DNA from: CALWPV01 sp045632125
GTDB lineage: Bacteria > Bacillota > Clostridia > Lachnospirales > Bianqueaceae
Direction of reading: 5' to 3'
Assembly (NCBI GenBank): GCA_045632125.1
Contig: JAZQWC010000083.1
Span: 8,811 to 72,810 of the forward strand
Length of the DNA: 64,000 nt
In this document: positions 27,869 through 35,147 of the stretch, piece by piece
How the letters are laid out: each line of letters starts with the position of its first letter
Numbering within the stretch: position 1 is the first letter of the stretch
Program-made: the position numbers and the translations under genes
Notes under the pieces: model-generated
What the model was told of the DNA's origin: nothing
The model's database searches: none
What the model saw: the letters and a program-made list of their open reading frames with translations, nothing else

Positions 27869-28882
27869 ATGAACGTATTATTCAGACGAAATCTCGGTTT
27901 TATTTTTGATGCAGTACAAATGATTAGCTGCAAAACTGCTAAACGCGAAAGCTGGATCGATTCTTTTGTTCGCAGCGGAAGCGAATCGAAAGATTTACAG
28001 ACAATTGAAACTATATTAGAAAACATTGACGACGTTAACCCTAAACTATTGATGTTGGGTTATAAACAGCGTCAAAAAGATTGTTTATTGGAAACCTTGT
28101 TGGAGGCTTACGCCGACAGTTCGATGGGTAATTGGGATCCCGCTTCCTTTTTGGAATACATTTCCGATGTACCTCGTTTGAAAGCTTTTACGGCTGAATT
28201 CTATTTTGGTCATGCTTCCTATGATGCTATTTTAGAGGAGATCGGCGAAGCCGAATTGCCCTCTTCCTTGAAGGCTGTCTTGTATGATTTTTATCTTTTC
28301 CCAGAGCGTTATGTTACTATGGTCCAAAAGGAGATCAACAAGATCTACCTGACTCTGGAAAAATACCACACCGATCATCTGGAACTGATCATTTCCTGTC
28401 AGGAAGCGTTCAACTACGAACTTCTGGATAGCAAGAACATTCCTTTTGAGAAGAAAAAGAAATGGGATAAAGGATTATCCACCTGTTATGTCTCTTTCTC
28501 TTTAGTACATCAGTACGTCATTTCTCGCAATAAAGTCAACGACACCGGTTGGATCATTTTGGGTTATGACTATGCAAAAGCTTTTGAGCAGCCCAATGAG
28601 ATTCAAATTGATATTGCCGGTTTCGGTAATGCCTTTGGCGATAAGCTTCGTGTGAAGATCTTTGAATTGATCGTTCAAAACGGCGAAATGACGTTGGCCG
28701 ACCTTTCCAAAGAGTTGGGTGTGGTAAATACAATTGCAATTTACCATATTGATGTTTTGAAGAAAGAAAACCTGTTGCTCAATCGTCACGAAGGCCGTAA
28801 GGTATTGTACTGCTTGAATTCTAAGCAGATCCACGCCGGTTTGGAAGCTATTGCCGGAGTTTGTGGATTTAGAGAGGAATAA
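27869..28882 (+). CDS. Large regulator with C-terminal ArsR-type winged helix
   Basis: The 337-residue protein has about 250 residues of unrecognised, mostly helical sequence, followed by a winged helix at about 255-325: FGDKLRVKIFELIVQNGEMTLADLSKELGVVNTIAIYHIDVLKKENLL in two runs, then NRHEGRKVLYCL as the wing. This matches ArsR-like HTH domains. No cysteine pair typical of metal-sensing ArsR proteins is seen at the HTH. The N-terminal part probably senses a ligand or protein partner. A second protein with the same layout (29489-30535) lies downstream, across an array of inverted motifs. Function unknown. Confidence 0.75.
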   Translation: MNVLFRRNLGFIFDAVQMISCKTAKRESWIDSFVRSGSESKDLQTIETILENIDDVNPKLLMLGYKQRQKDCLLETLLEAYADSSMGNWDPASFLEYISDVPRLKAFTAEFYFGHASYDAILEEIGEAELPSSLKAVLYDFYLFPERYVTMVQKEINKIYLTLEKYHTDHLELIISCQEAFNYELLDSKNIPFEKKKKWDKGLSTCYVSFSLVHQYVISRNKVNDTGWIILGYDYAKAFEQPNEIQIDIAGFGNAFGDKLRVKIFELIVQNGEMTLADLSKELGVVNTIAIYHIDVLKKENLLLNRHEGRKVLYCLNSKQIHAGLEAIAGVCGFREE

Positions 28883-28928
28883 ACCTCTGTTTGGTTTTCT
28901 GGTAGTTAGAAACGTTCCCCTTAAAGTC

Positions 28929-29051
28929 TATTTTTCATCGTTATTGGTTGAAAGGCTCAAAAACATCATATGTAACTAGTATCGCTGCACTGATGTACTA
29001 GTTGCATATGGTGTTTTTTATTGTCTTCAACCAGTAATAAAATGAAAAATA
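28929..29051. repeat. 123-base imperfect inverted repeat (long hairpin)
   Basis: The outer arms TATTTTTCAT (28929-28938) and ATGAAAAATA (29042-29051) pair perfectly. TTATT-GGTTGAA then pairs with TTCAACC-AGTAATAA across a 3-base bulge. The inner arms (28959-28981 and 28996-29018) pair over 23 positions with only two differences, both T opposite G, which would be G-U pairs in RNA. The loop is about 14 bases. The AACTAGTA/TACTAGTT words close the loop. Confidence 0.8.
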
Positions 29052-29208
29052 CCCGTTCTCCCCCCTTAATTCTATGGATGACAACTAGTAATAATGTAGA
29101 AAATATCCATTGTAGACCGCTTTTTAAGCCTTTGAACTAGTAAAATACTAGTTGCTGCCTTCAATTAAAGAGGTCAACAACTAGTAATCGCAGCCTCGCG
29201 TACTCGTT
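28974..29208. repeat. Array of AACTAGTA/TACTAGTT words in both orientations
   Basis: This 606-base gap (28883-29488) between two regulator genes holds no convincing protein gene. AACTAGTA occurs at 28974, 29083, 29135 and 29179; its reverse complement TACTAGTT at 28996 and 29146; a one-base variant TACTCGTT at 29201. Adjacent words face each other and form hairpins: 28974/28996, 29135-29153 (perfect 8-bp stem with a 3-base loop) and 29176-29211. The 29083 copy sits inside an ATGGAT/ATCCAT hairpin. The array ends about 185 bases before the promoter at 29394. It could be an operator cluster or part of a structured RNA. Confidence 0.85.
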
Positions 29209-29393
29209 GTTAACCCGTTTTAATGCATGCGACTACTGTAACTTTATCTTGATAAAATCGTTTTATCCGTTACCTCAGATTTCTTTTTACACATCTTAAA
29301 TCACAGGTTAATTTCTTTCACACCTTTGCTCTTATTAACCGTTTGTTAATCTTATTCAATTCAGGCATTTATGGTTCATTTCTTAAATCAATA

Positions 29394-29422
29394 TTGAATT
29401 TATCAGTTTTCATGATTATACT
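29394..29422 (+). promoter_or_regulatory. Candidate sigma-A promoter of the second ArsR-type regulator gene
   Basis: TTGAAT (29394-29399), 17 bases and TATACT (29417-29422) give a good promoter with a leader of about 60 bases. A second possible -10 (TATAAT, 29471-29476) lies too close to the start codon to be preferred. Confidence 0.6.
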
Positions 29423-29488
29423 CTAACTATATTAAGTGTTTTCTTATAATAAATTTAAAATACTAAGTATTATAATATTTGGCAAGAA

Positions 29489-30535
29489 ATGAGTGAAATT
29501 ATGAGTTATTCTTTAAAGTATTATCCTGATCCGGGTATTGCATATGATATATCGAAGATGTTGTTTGTGAAGTTAAATCCTGAGTCTGTTTGGAAATCTT
29601 CCTTAACTTCAATTAATTCTTCTAATAATGAAATTGATTTCATTAAAAATAATGCTTCTCTTCTTCCTGAGGTTGAACAAGAAGTTTCTTTATTTTTAAC
29701 CGTTCCTCATCATAAATCAACAACCTTTTTAGCCTCTCTTATTTCAACTCTCATAAAAAATGATTTCGCAAGCTTTTCTTTCTCAGCGTTAACCGCTGTA
29801 TTATCTGATACTAAAAGAATAGAAAATGAATTACTGCATTTTTATTTAGGTAATTCTTTAGTTACTTCTAATGATTTTGAACATGCCATCCGCTACAGCA
29901 AGAATATAACAGATAAAACTAAAATTCTCCTTTTCGGTTTTATACTCAATTCTCACAAGTATATTGAAGCGCTGATAAGAATAATCGAACTATACTCAAA
30001 AATTATTAAATCTCAGTATCTTGCATCTAATCTTTTTGAGTCTTCTTCAGAGCACTTTGTTGATGTCATTTTGGAAAATACATATTCAAACAACCAAGAT
30101 ATAAAATTGAATCTATTAAACCATTCCATTTTCTACTCACTTTCTTTCACTACTCCAATTTTCTTGTTTCGCGATTTCACTATCGAAAAACCATATTTTA
30201 TTACAACAGTAAATACTATTCACCATATTGACATGCAATCAACTTTGTCTTTTACTAACTCTCTTGTGCTTGCCGCCAGTGCATTAACTGATAAACACAG
30301 GATTTCTATTATATCTTATTTGCATTCTCATGATAGTCTCTCCATGACCGAACTTTCAAAACTACTTAACCTTTCAACTACCACAACTCTTCATCATCTT
30401 TCTATACTATGTAAAGCAAACGTAATTACGATGACTAAACATGGTAGAACTAATTTATATTCGTACAATCCTTTTGGATTCGAGATAATATCTAAAGCTA
30501 TAACTATTTTAGAGAAAGGAGGTTACTTACAATGA
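29489..30535 (+). CDS. AT-rich large regulator with C-terminal ArsR-type winged helix
   Basis: The 348-residue protein has about 260 unrecognised N-terminal residues and a C-terminal winged helix: ALTDKHRISIISYLHSHDSL, then SMTELSKLLNLSTTTTLHHL and the wing MTKHGRTNLYSY. The layout matches the regulator at 27869-28882 although sequence similarity is visible only in the HTH part. Its codons are visibly more AT-rich than the neighbours, which hints at acquisition from elsewhere. The start is uncertain: ATG at 29489 has a poor ribosome binding site, and ATG at 29501 follows GAGTG. Its stop overlaps the start of a 34-codon peptide gene (ATGA). Confidence 0.75.
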   Translation: MSEIMSYSLKYYPDPGIAYDISKMLFVKLNPESVWKSSLTSINSSNNEIDFIKNNASLLPEVEQEVSLFLTVPHHKSTTFLASLISTLIKNDFASFSFSALTAVLSDTKRIENELLHFYLGNSLVTSNDFEHAIRYSKNITDKTKILLFGFILNSHKYIEALIRIIELYSKIIKSQYLASNLFESSSEHFVDVILENTYSNNQDIKLNLLNHSIFYSLSFTTPIFLFRDFTIEKPYFITTVNTIHHIDMQSTLSFTNSLVLAASALTDKHRISIISYLHSHDSLSMTELSKLLNLSTTTTLHHLSILCKANVITMTKHGRTNLYSYNPFGFEIISKAITILEKGGYLQ

Positions 30536-30636
30536 AAATTTGGAAACACCCTGTTATTACACTGTTGTCTTCTAGTCAGATTTCTTCATCTATCAAAGCT
30601 AACGCCTATTCCTGCGTTTACTGTTTTTTAAAATAA
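30532..30636 (+). CDS. 34-residue peptide gene coupled to the ArsR-type regulator
   Basis: This short reading frame begins MKIWKHPVITLL, continues Ser-rich and ends NAYSCVYCFLK. Its ATG overlaps the regulator's TGA, and AAAGGAGG lies 10 bases before it, a stronger ribosome binding site than that of the regulator. A strong terminator follows after 13 bases, so the two genes form a closed transcription unit. The basic N-terminus, hydrophobic patch and C-terminal CxxC suggest a secreted signal peptide or modified-peptide precursor, but no exporter, protease or modifying enzyme is adjacent. I do not recognise the family; that it is translated is inferred from the ribosome binding site and position. 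Confidence 0.6.
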   Translation: MKIWKHPVITLLSSSQISSSIKANAYSCVYCFLK

Positions 30637-30649
30637 CTAATTGTTATTA

Positions 30650-30699
30650 AAAACAAAAAGTGGACATCCTTCATATTTTAGGGTGTCCACTTTTGTTTT
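30650..30699 (+). terminator. Terminator of the regulator-peptide unit
   Basis: AAAACAAAAAGTGGACATCC pairs with GGGTGTCCACTTTTGTTTT over about 18 bp with one mismatch, with an 11-base loop and a T-rich tail. The 178 bases that follow up to 30877 are AT-rich and show nothing clear. Confidence 0.9.
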
Positions 30700-30877
30700 A
30701 CCTTCATTTACTTGATTTCAAAAATATTAATATATATTAGTACCGTAATACTTTGCCTACATCAAACAAAAAAACGATTACTATTTGAATATCTTGTACA
30801 GCAGGATTGAAAAGTTCATTTTATTCCGGCATTGTAATAACTTAGCATTGAATATCCACCTGTTATGGCCTCTTTCG

Positions 30878-31810
30878 TCACACTCTTCCAAACGCCCCGG
30901 CATCCACTTCTCCATATAACTCCTCATAATCTTCCCCAAGATAACAGGCGAAAGTGGCAATATTCTTAAACCCGATTTCCCGATAGCGTTTGATATCCTC
31001 TATCATCTCATTTTCTTTCAAAGTAAACTTCTTCGGCGGCTTTGTCCATCCGGAATACATGGAGTTATCGTACCAATATTCCAACACCTTGGCATCCTCT
31101 TCACCAAAATATGTTAAAAGTGGTTTGATCATATTCCATTCTCGTTCGATGAGTTCCGAAGCATTATCGCCTCTAGCTGTATATTTTTCAAAGGGGGCGT
31201 ATTCTAAAAACACTCCCTGTTCGGGTTTTATCTGCTGCGGTGGAACCACAGTATCCACATAGGCTAAGTATGCTACCTTCGCATCCGGAATCACTTTACG
31301 AATCTCCCTTTGCATAGCATTGACGGCGATTAGCTGTTGATCCGAAGGTGACAGCTGTTGACATTTCGGACAATGACAATGCAAATCCCGACCATCATCC
31401 ATCCAAAAATAGAATTCATGATCGCTTCCATACAAGGCCAGAGCCAGTTCTGCTGCGTTTTTTGCAAATATACTCAATGCTTCCTCATTCGAAACACAGA
31501 AATTAAAATCGTTGCTACGTTCCCCCTTTTCGTTCATACGGAAGTATTCGGGATGCATCTCAAACAGTTCTTTCGGCATCAAATATCCTGCAGCGTGGAA
31601 TTCATATTCCACTTCCATATGATTGACTCTGGCATAATCGATGAGACTTTGATATTCGGCGGTTTTGCATTGCTCCAGCAGTTTTTTCAGTGAATCCGCT
31701 GCCCGTATTCCCCCTACCGGGTGAATACCAAGTACATCGATACCGTTTTGACTCATACGATCGATCCATTGTTTCGATATTTCATCTGGATGAATGATCA
31801 TTTCCTTCAT
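30878..31810 (-). CDS. DUF4838-like protein
   Basis: This 310-residue, apparently cytoplasmic protein resembles DUF4838 proteins, which occur beside glycoside hydrolases and are distantly like alpha-glucuronidases. Visible marks are FNFCVSNEEALSIFAKNAAE (about 104-123), FYFWMDDGRDLHCHCPKCQQL, with an HCHCPKC cluster that may bind metal, and VFLEYAPFEKYTARGDN. The TIM-barrel reading and any carbohydrate activity are inference from the family. It starts 20 bases after the WbsX-like gene and is probably in its operon, so both may act on one glycan. Confidence 0.7.
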   Translation of the reverse strand: MKEMIIHPDEISKQWIDRMSQNGIDVLGIHPVGGIRAADSLKKLLEQCKTAEYQSLIDYARVNHMEVEYEFHAAGYLMPKELFEMHPEYFRMNEKGERSNDFNFCVSNEEALSIFAKNAAELALALYGSDHEFYFWMDDGRDLHCHCPKCQQLSPSDQQLIAVNAMQREIRKVIPDAKVAYLAYVDTVVPPQQIKPEQGVFLEYAPFEKYTARGDNASELIEREWNMIKPLLTYFGEEDAKVLEYWYDNSMYSGWTKPPKKFTLKENEMIEDIKRYREIGFKNIATFACYLGEDYEELYGEVDAGAFGRV

Positions 31811-31830
31811 AAACTTTCACCTCCAAGATT

Positions 31831-32943
31831 TTAAATCCCTGAATCCATGAATGTTTTCTTTATTGCTTCAAGATATCCGTATCCGTTTATATCATCGGGT
31901 TGAAGGTACGTACCCTCTGTCCACTCATTCCAACTATTTACAACGATAAGGGGTGCTTTGAGGTCAGCGGATTTGTCTATATACTTCTTTGCAAGTGCAA
32001 ATCCCTTTTCGATATTTTCAGGAGTTGTATCGTAGCATATCTCGTCAATGAAGTGGGGGTATCTGGGGTTCGGATCCCACCCCAAAGATACATTAGGGTA
32101 ATAAGGCGCTTTTACAGTTTCCTTGACCTGAGCGTACCCAACCGCAACGTCACGCACAACGTCGAGATAAGATTTCTTAGTGTCAACGAAATCGGTGTAA
32201 CCGTAGTGAGTAACTCCGTCAAACTCGCACATATTTACAAAGGTTAGGATGTCCATTCCTGATTTCTCGTCAATGATTTTATCCATATATCCCTTGCCTC
32301 TTACTGTGTAGTGGAGTTCAAGCCCTGGAAACCCTGCCTTTACGGCCTGCTCTCTGAACCATTTGAGCGCATCGAGGGTCTCATCAACACCGCCAAGTCC
32401 TCTTACGAGGTTTTCAATATCGAAGAGCATATATACAGGCTTGCCGTCAATCTTATAGTAGTTCGATTCCGTGAAATATTTCTCAATCGTTCTGTTTGCG
32501 ATATACTCAAAGGTCTTTCGGTCAACGGCACCGTCCCAGATGGGATCCCATCTGTTTGCCGTTCTCGTATCCCACATAGAAGTTGCCGTATGGTTCGCCC
32601 ACATAAGGTAGAACTTCATTTTATCTTTGTTACGTGCTTTAAGGAAGCCATTATTCAGGCACTGCTCAAGGAAAGGACGGTTGTCATACCAATACCAGTC
32701 ATAGATAAATACGTTTACTCCGTATGAAGTAGCCACCTCTATCTGCATTTCCATTATGTAAGGATCGGCCTCATTTACATAACCCCAAATAGGCTTACGA
32801 GGCCACATATGACCCTCGTACTTAGGTTTTACTGCCTTTACTGTCTGCCATTCACCGTATCCTTCGGGCCAAAAAATACGAGTTCTGGGTTCATCACCGG
32901 TATATGCGGGCCATATGATCGCTGCTATATCATATTTCTTCAT
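31831..32943 (-). CDS. WbsX/GH99-like glycan-active protein
   Basis: The 370-residue protein has the WbsX (glycosyltransferase WbsX, GH99-like) layout: an early AAIIWPAYTGDEPRTRIFWPEG, the segment YGVNVFIYDWYWYDNRPFLEQCL, KFYLMWANHT, YKIDGKPVYMLFD and the C-terminal VVNSWNEWTEGTYLQPD. Such proteins are linked to O-antigen synthesis and to endo-mannosidase-like fold enzymes; which reaction is run here is unclear. I place the start at 32943, with AGGAGG 9 bases before the ATG; a longer reading to 33051 lacks such a site and adds a Cys-rich, unlikely N-terminus. It is the first gene of a pair with the DUF4838-like gene. Confidence 0.78.
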   Translation of the reverse strand: MKKYDIAAIIWPAYTGDEPRTRIFWPEGYGEWQTVKAVKPKYEGHMWPRKPIWGYVNEADPYIMEMQIEVATSYGVNVFIYDWYWYDNRPFLEQCLNNGFLKARNKDKMKFYLMWANHTATSMWDTRTANRWDPIWDGAVDRKTFEYIANRTIEKYFTESNYYKIDGKPVYMLFDIENLVRGLGGVDETLDALKWFREQAVKAGFPGLELHYTVRGKGYMDKIIDEKSGMDILTFVNMCEFDGVTHYGYTDFVDTKKSYLDVVRDVAVGYAQVKETVKAPYYPNVSLGWDPNPRYPHFIDEICYDTTPENIEKGFALAKKYIDKSADLKAPLIVVNSWNEWTEGTYLQPDDINGYGYLEAIKKTFMDSGI

Positions 32944-33125
32944 TATACATTCCCTCCTGTGGCAATTTTCTGTTTTCGGATATTCGCTACATCCATCATC
33001 CCAAATCACAAACAGAGTATCGCATACCAAATTAATTGTATCATATTGCATATATACTGTAAATACAAGCGCAAAACTGTTAAAGTGTCTTTTTGCTAAA
33101 TCGATCCATTATTTTGGCAAATAAA

Positions 33126-33164
33126 AAATCTGAACAGTTTCTTTTTACGAAACTGTTCAGATTT
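33126..33164 (-). terminator. Terminator of tRNA-Val
   Basis: A 16-bp perfect stem (AAATCTGAACAGTTTC and its complement) with a 7-base loop ends in a T-run on the minus strand, 12 bases after the tRNA. Confidence 0.85.
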
Positions 33165-33175
33165 GCTTGTTTTAG

Positions 33176-33248
33176 TGGACACTATAGGGCTCGAACCTAT
33201 GACATCCTGCTTGTAAGGCAGGCGCTCTCCCAGCTGAGCTAAGCGTCC
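33176..33248 (-). tRNA. tRNA-Val (UAC)
   Basis: The 73-base minus-strand sequence folds as a cloverleaf: acceptor GGACGCT/AGTGTCC, D stem GCTC/GAGC, anticodon stem CCTGC/GCAGG with loop CTTACAA (anticodon UAC) and T stem with GGTTCGAGCC. The discriminator is A and CCA is not encoded. Confidence 0.95.
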
Positions 33249-33304
33249 GTTTCTTGAATTTGATTATAGCACTCAATCTGGGAGAAATCAAGCATTTTCT
33301 TTAA

Positions 33305-33334
33305 AAAAAGAGGCTTCCACATTGGAAGCCCCTC
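33305..33334 (-). terminator. Terminator of the acetate-type transporter gene
   Basis: On the minus strand GGGGCTTCC/GGAAGCCTC form a short GC-rich hairpin followed by seven T residues, just after the transporter stop. Confidence 0.85.
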
Positions 33335-33350
33335 ATCGTCGTATGTACAA

Positions 33351-33920
33351 TCAACCTAAAGGCAGGATCTCTTTTCCGTATTCTGCATTCAAGATCTGGC
33401 CCATGGCGCTGTAAATGGCAGACAGACCACAGAAAATACCCTCAAAACCAGCAATTGTGGTAATTGTATGATTTCCGGTGAAATCGCCCAGAGCCAGCAG
33501 AATGAACAAAACGGTCAAAGAACCGAATACTACCTGAGTCGCACGATTATGTTTTAAAGTACCAATGAACATGAAGAATGTGAAGATTCCCCACAGCAGC
33601 AGATAATAACCCATGGCTACTTTGCTGGCTGCCTCAATACCTGCACCAGTAAAGGGATTCACCCAAATCAGTACCAAAGACCACCAGAACAATCCGTATG
33701 CTGTAAAAGCAGTTCCAGCAAATGTATTGCCCTGACAAAGTTCACGGATACCTGCGATAATCTGAGCTAAACCACCCAGTGCAATACCCATAGCCACGAT
33801 TACGATGGACAAAGGCAGCAGACCTGCATTGTGAAGATTTAACAAGACAGTGGTCATACCAAAACCCAAAAGCCCCAAAGGACCGGGATTGGCAAGTTTG
33901 TTTTTCATTTCTGTAGACAT
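33351..33920 (-). CDS. GPR1/FUN34/YaaH (SatP)-family acetate/succinate transporter
   Basis: This 189-residue protein has six membrane helices and the family signature NPGPLGLLGFGMTTVLLNL (residues 11-29, NPxPLGL at its start). Family members such as E. coli SatP carry acetate and succinate with protons, or form hexameric anion channels. In a fermenter it may take up or release acetate. It is transcribed alone with its own promoter (33955-33983) and terminator. Confidence 0.92.
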   Translation of the reverse strand: MSTEMKNKLANPGPLGLLGFGMTTVLLNLHNAGLLPLSIVIVAMGIALGGLAQIIAGIRELCQGNTFAGTAFTAYGLFWWSLVLIWVNPFTGAGIEAASKVAMGYYLLLWGIFTFFMFIGTLKHNRATQVVFGSLTVLFILLALGDFTGNHTITTIAGFEGIFCGLSAIYSAMGQILNAEYGKEILPLG

Positions 33921-33946
33921 ATTATTTCCTCCGTTAATAAATTAAT

Positions 33947-33983
33947 TCGACATTATTATACGGATGTGTCGATAAAAAAGCAA
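33947..33983 (-). promoter_or_regulatory. Promoter of the acetate-type transporter with overlapping inverted repeat
   Basis: On the minus strand TTGCTT (33978-33983), 17 bases and TATAAT (33955-33960). TCGACA (33947-33952) and TGTCGA (33967-33972) are an inverted repeat that brackets the -10, suiting a repressor site. Confidence 0.55.
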
Positions 33984-34118
33984 GTCTAAAAGCAACAAAT
34001 TCGTATTCTAATCATATTAGACTGGTTTTTGTTTAGTTGCTATGATATAATTCTGATTATAATTTGAACCAATATCCCCTAACCTATATCTTGAAAAATA
34101 TAAAGGAGATGCTATACC

Positions 34119-34916
34119 ATGAGAGTTTTTATTAGTGCTGATATTGAAGGTACCGCTTTTACCACCGTTTGGGATGAAACCAGAAAGGGAGAGCTGGATT
34201 ATCCTGCTGCAGCTCAGCAAATGACCAATGAAGTGAAGGCCGCCTGTGAAGGTGCGATTGCAGCCGGTGCCGATTACATTCTTGTCAAAGATGCTCATGG
34301 CAGCTGCCGCAACATTGATGTTCGTCAACTTCCCAAATGCTGTGAAATCATCCGCTGTGGTACCGGCAGCCCCCGTGCTATGGTTGAAGGAATTGACGAG
34401 AGTTTTGACGCAGCCATGTTTATCGGTTATCACTCTCCGGCCAGCAAAAACGGAAATCCTTTATCACATACTTATAGCACTAAAACTACCTTAATCACTT
34501 TAAACGGTGAAGTATGCTCCGAATTCATGCTGTACAGTTACTGCTGTGCTCTGTATAAAGTACCGACTGTATTTCTTTCCGGTGATAAAATGCTGACCGA
34601 AGATAGTCAGGCTATGCACCCCTGCTTAAAAACTGTTGCTGTGAAAGATGGTTATGGTGGTTATACTCGCTGCAAACAACCTGATTATGCCTGTGATCTG
34701 ATCCGCGAAGGCGCCGAGATCGCGTTGAAGCAGGATCTGACCAATGCCCTTTGCACCGTTCCCGAGCATTTCGTTTTCGAAATTTCTTATAAAGAACATA
34801 CCAACGCAGCCCGCAATGCCTATTACCCTGGTTTCAGTATGGTAGACTCCTATACCATTCGTATGGAAACCGATAATTTGTGGGATGTATTACGCTGTAT
34901 TCCGTTTGTACTGTAA
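34119..34916 (+). CDS. M55-family D-aminopeptidase (DppA-like)
   Basis: M55 peptidases are zinc enzymes that release D-amino acids, notably D-Ala, from short peptides, in cell-wall peptide recycling. The 265-residue protein starts MRVFISADIEGTA with the metal-binding D8 and E10 of the family SxDxEG motif, then VKDAHGSCRNI, MFIGYHSPAS (metal-binding His) and FLSGDKMLTEDS. It stands alone between two tRNA genes with a good AAGGAG site, although dppA often sits in oligopeptide transport operons. Confidence 0.88.
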   Translation: MRVFISADIEGTAFTTVWDETRKGELDYPAAAQQMTNEVKAACEGAIAAGADYILVKDAHGSCRNIDVRQLPKCCEIIRCGTGSPRAMVEGIDESFDAAMFIGYHSPASKNGNPLSHTYSTKTTLITLNGEVCSEFMLYSYCCALYKVPTVFLSGDKMLTEDSQAMHPCLKTVAVKDGYGGYTRCKQPDYACDLIREGAEIALKQDLTNALCTVPEHFVFEISYKEHTNAARNAYYPGFSMVDSYTIRMETDNLWDVLRCIPFVL

Positions 34917-34931
34917 TTATAACCCAGAACT

Positions 34932-34957
34932 AAAAAGGGGCTTTCATAGCCCCTTTT
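34932..34957 (+). terminator. Terminator of the M55 peptidase gene
   Basis: AAAAAGGGGCT and AGCCCCTTTTT pair over 11 bp around a 5-base loop, with T-runs at the end. Confidence 0.9.
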
Positions 34958-34987
34958 TTATTGCATATAATCCAAAACAAACAACAA

Positions 34988-35023
34988 AAAACCTCTTTCA
35001 TCTTCTCAGACAAAAGAGGTTTT
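34988..35023 (-). terminator. Terminator of tRNA-Asp
   Basis: AAAACCTCTTT and AAAGAGGTTTT pair over 11 bp; on the minus strand the hairpin ends in a T-run directly after the tRNA. Confidence 0.8.
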
Positions 35024-35026
35024 CAG

Positions 35027-35100
35027 CGACTCCGACGGGGCTCGAACCCGTGACCTTCGGCGTGACAGGCCGACGTACTAACCAGCTGTACCACGGAGCC
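35027..35100 (-). tRNA. tRNA-Asp (GUC)
   Basis: The 74-base minus-strand cloverleaf has acceptor GGCTCCG/CGGAGTC, D stem GTAC/GTAC, anticodon stem TCGGC/GCCGA with loop CTGTCAC (anticodon GUC), and T stem ACGGG/CCCGT. Discriminator G, CCA not encoded. Confidence 0.95.
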
Positions 35101-35147
35101 AAAAGTTCGCATTACTTGCGAACAAACATATTATATCACACTATTTC

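Noticed and set aside
28929..29208. CRISPR array reading of the AACTAGTA region
   Set aside because: The words are only 8 bases, alternate in orientation and have irregular spacing from 11 to 87 bases, and no cas gene is in the window.
29306..29340. Inverted repeat GGTTAAT/ATTAACC upstream of the second ArsR-type regulator
   Set aside because: The 7-base arms are AT-rich and 21 bases apart in an AT-rich stretch, so chance is a sufficient explanation.
33176..35100. Integrated element between the two tRNA genes
   Set aside because: There is no integrase and no direct repeat of a tRNA end, and the genes between are housekeeping-like.
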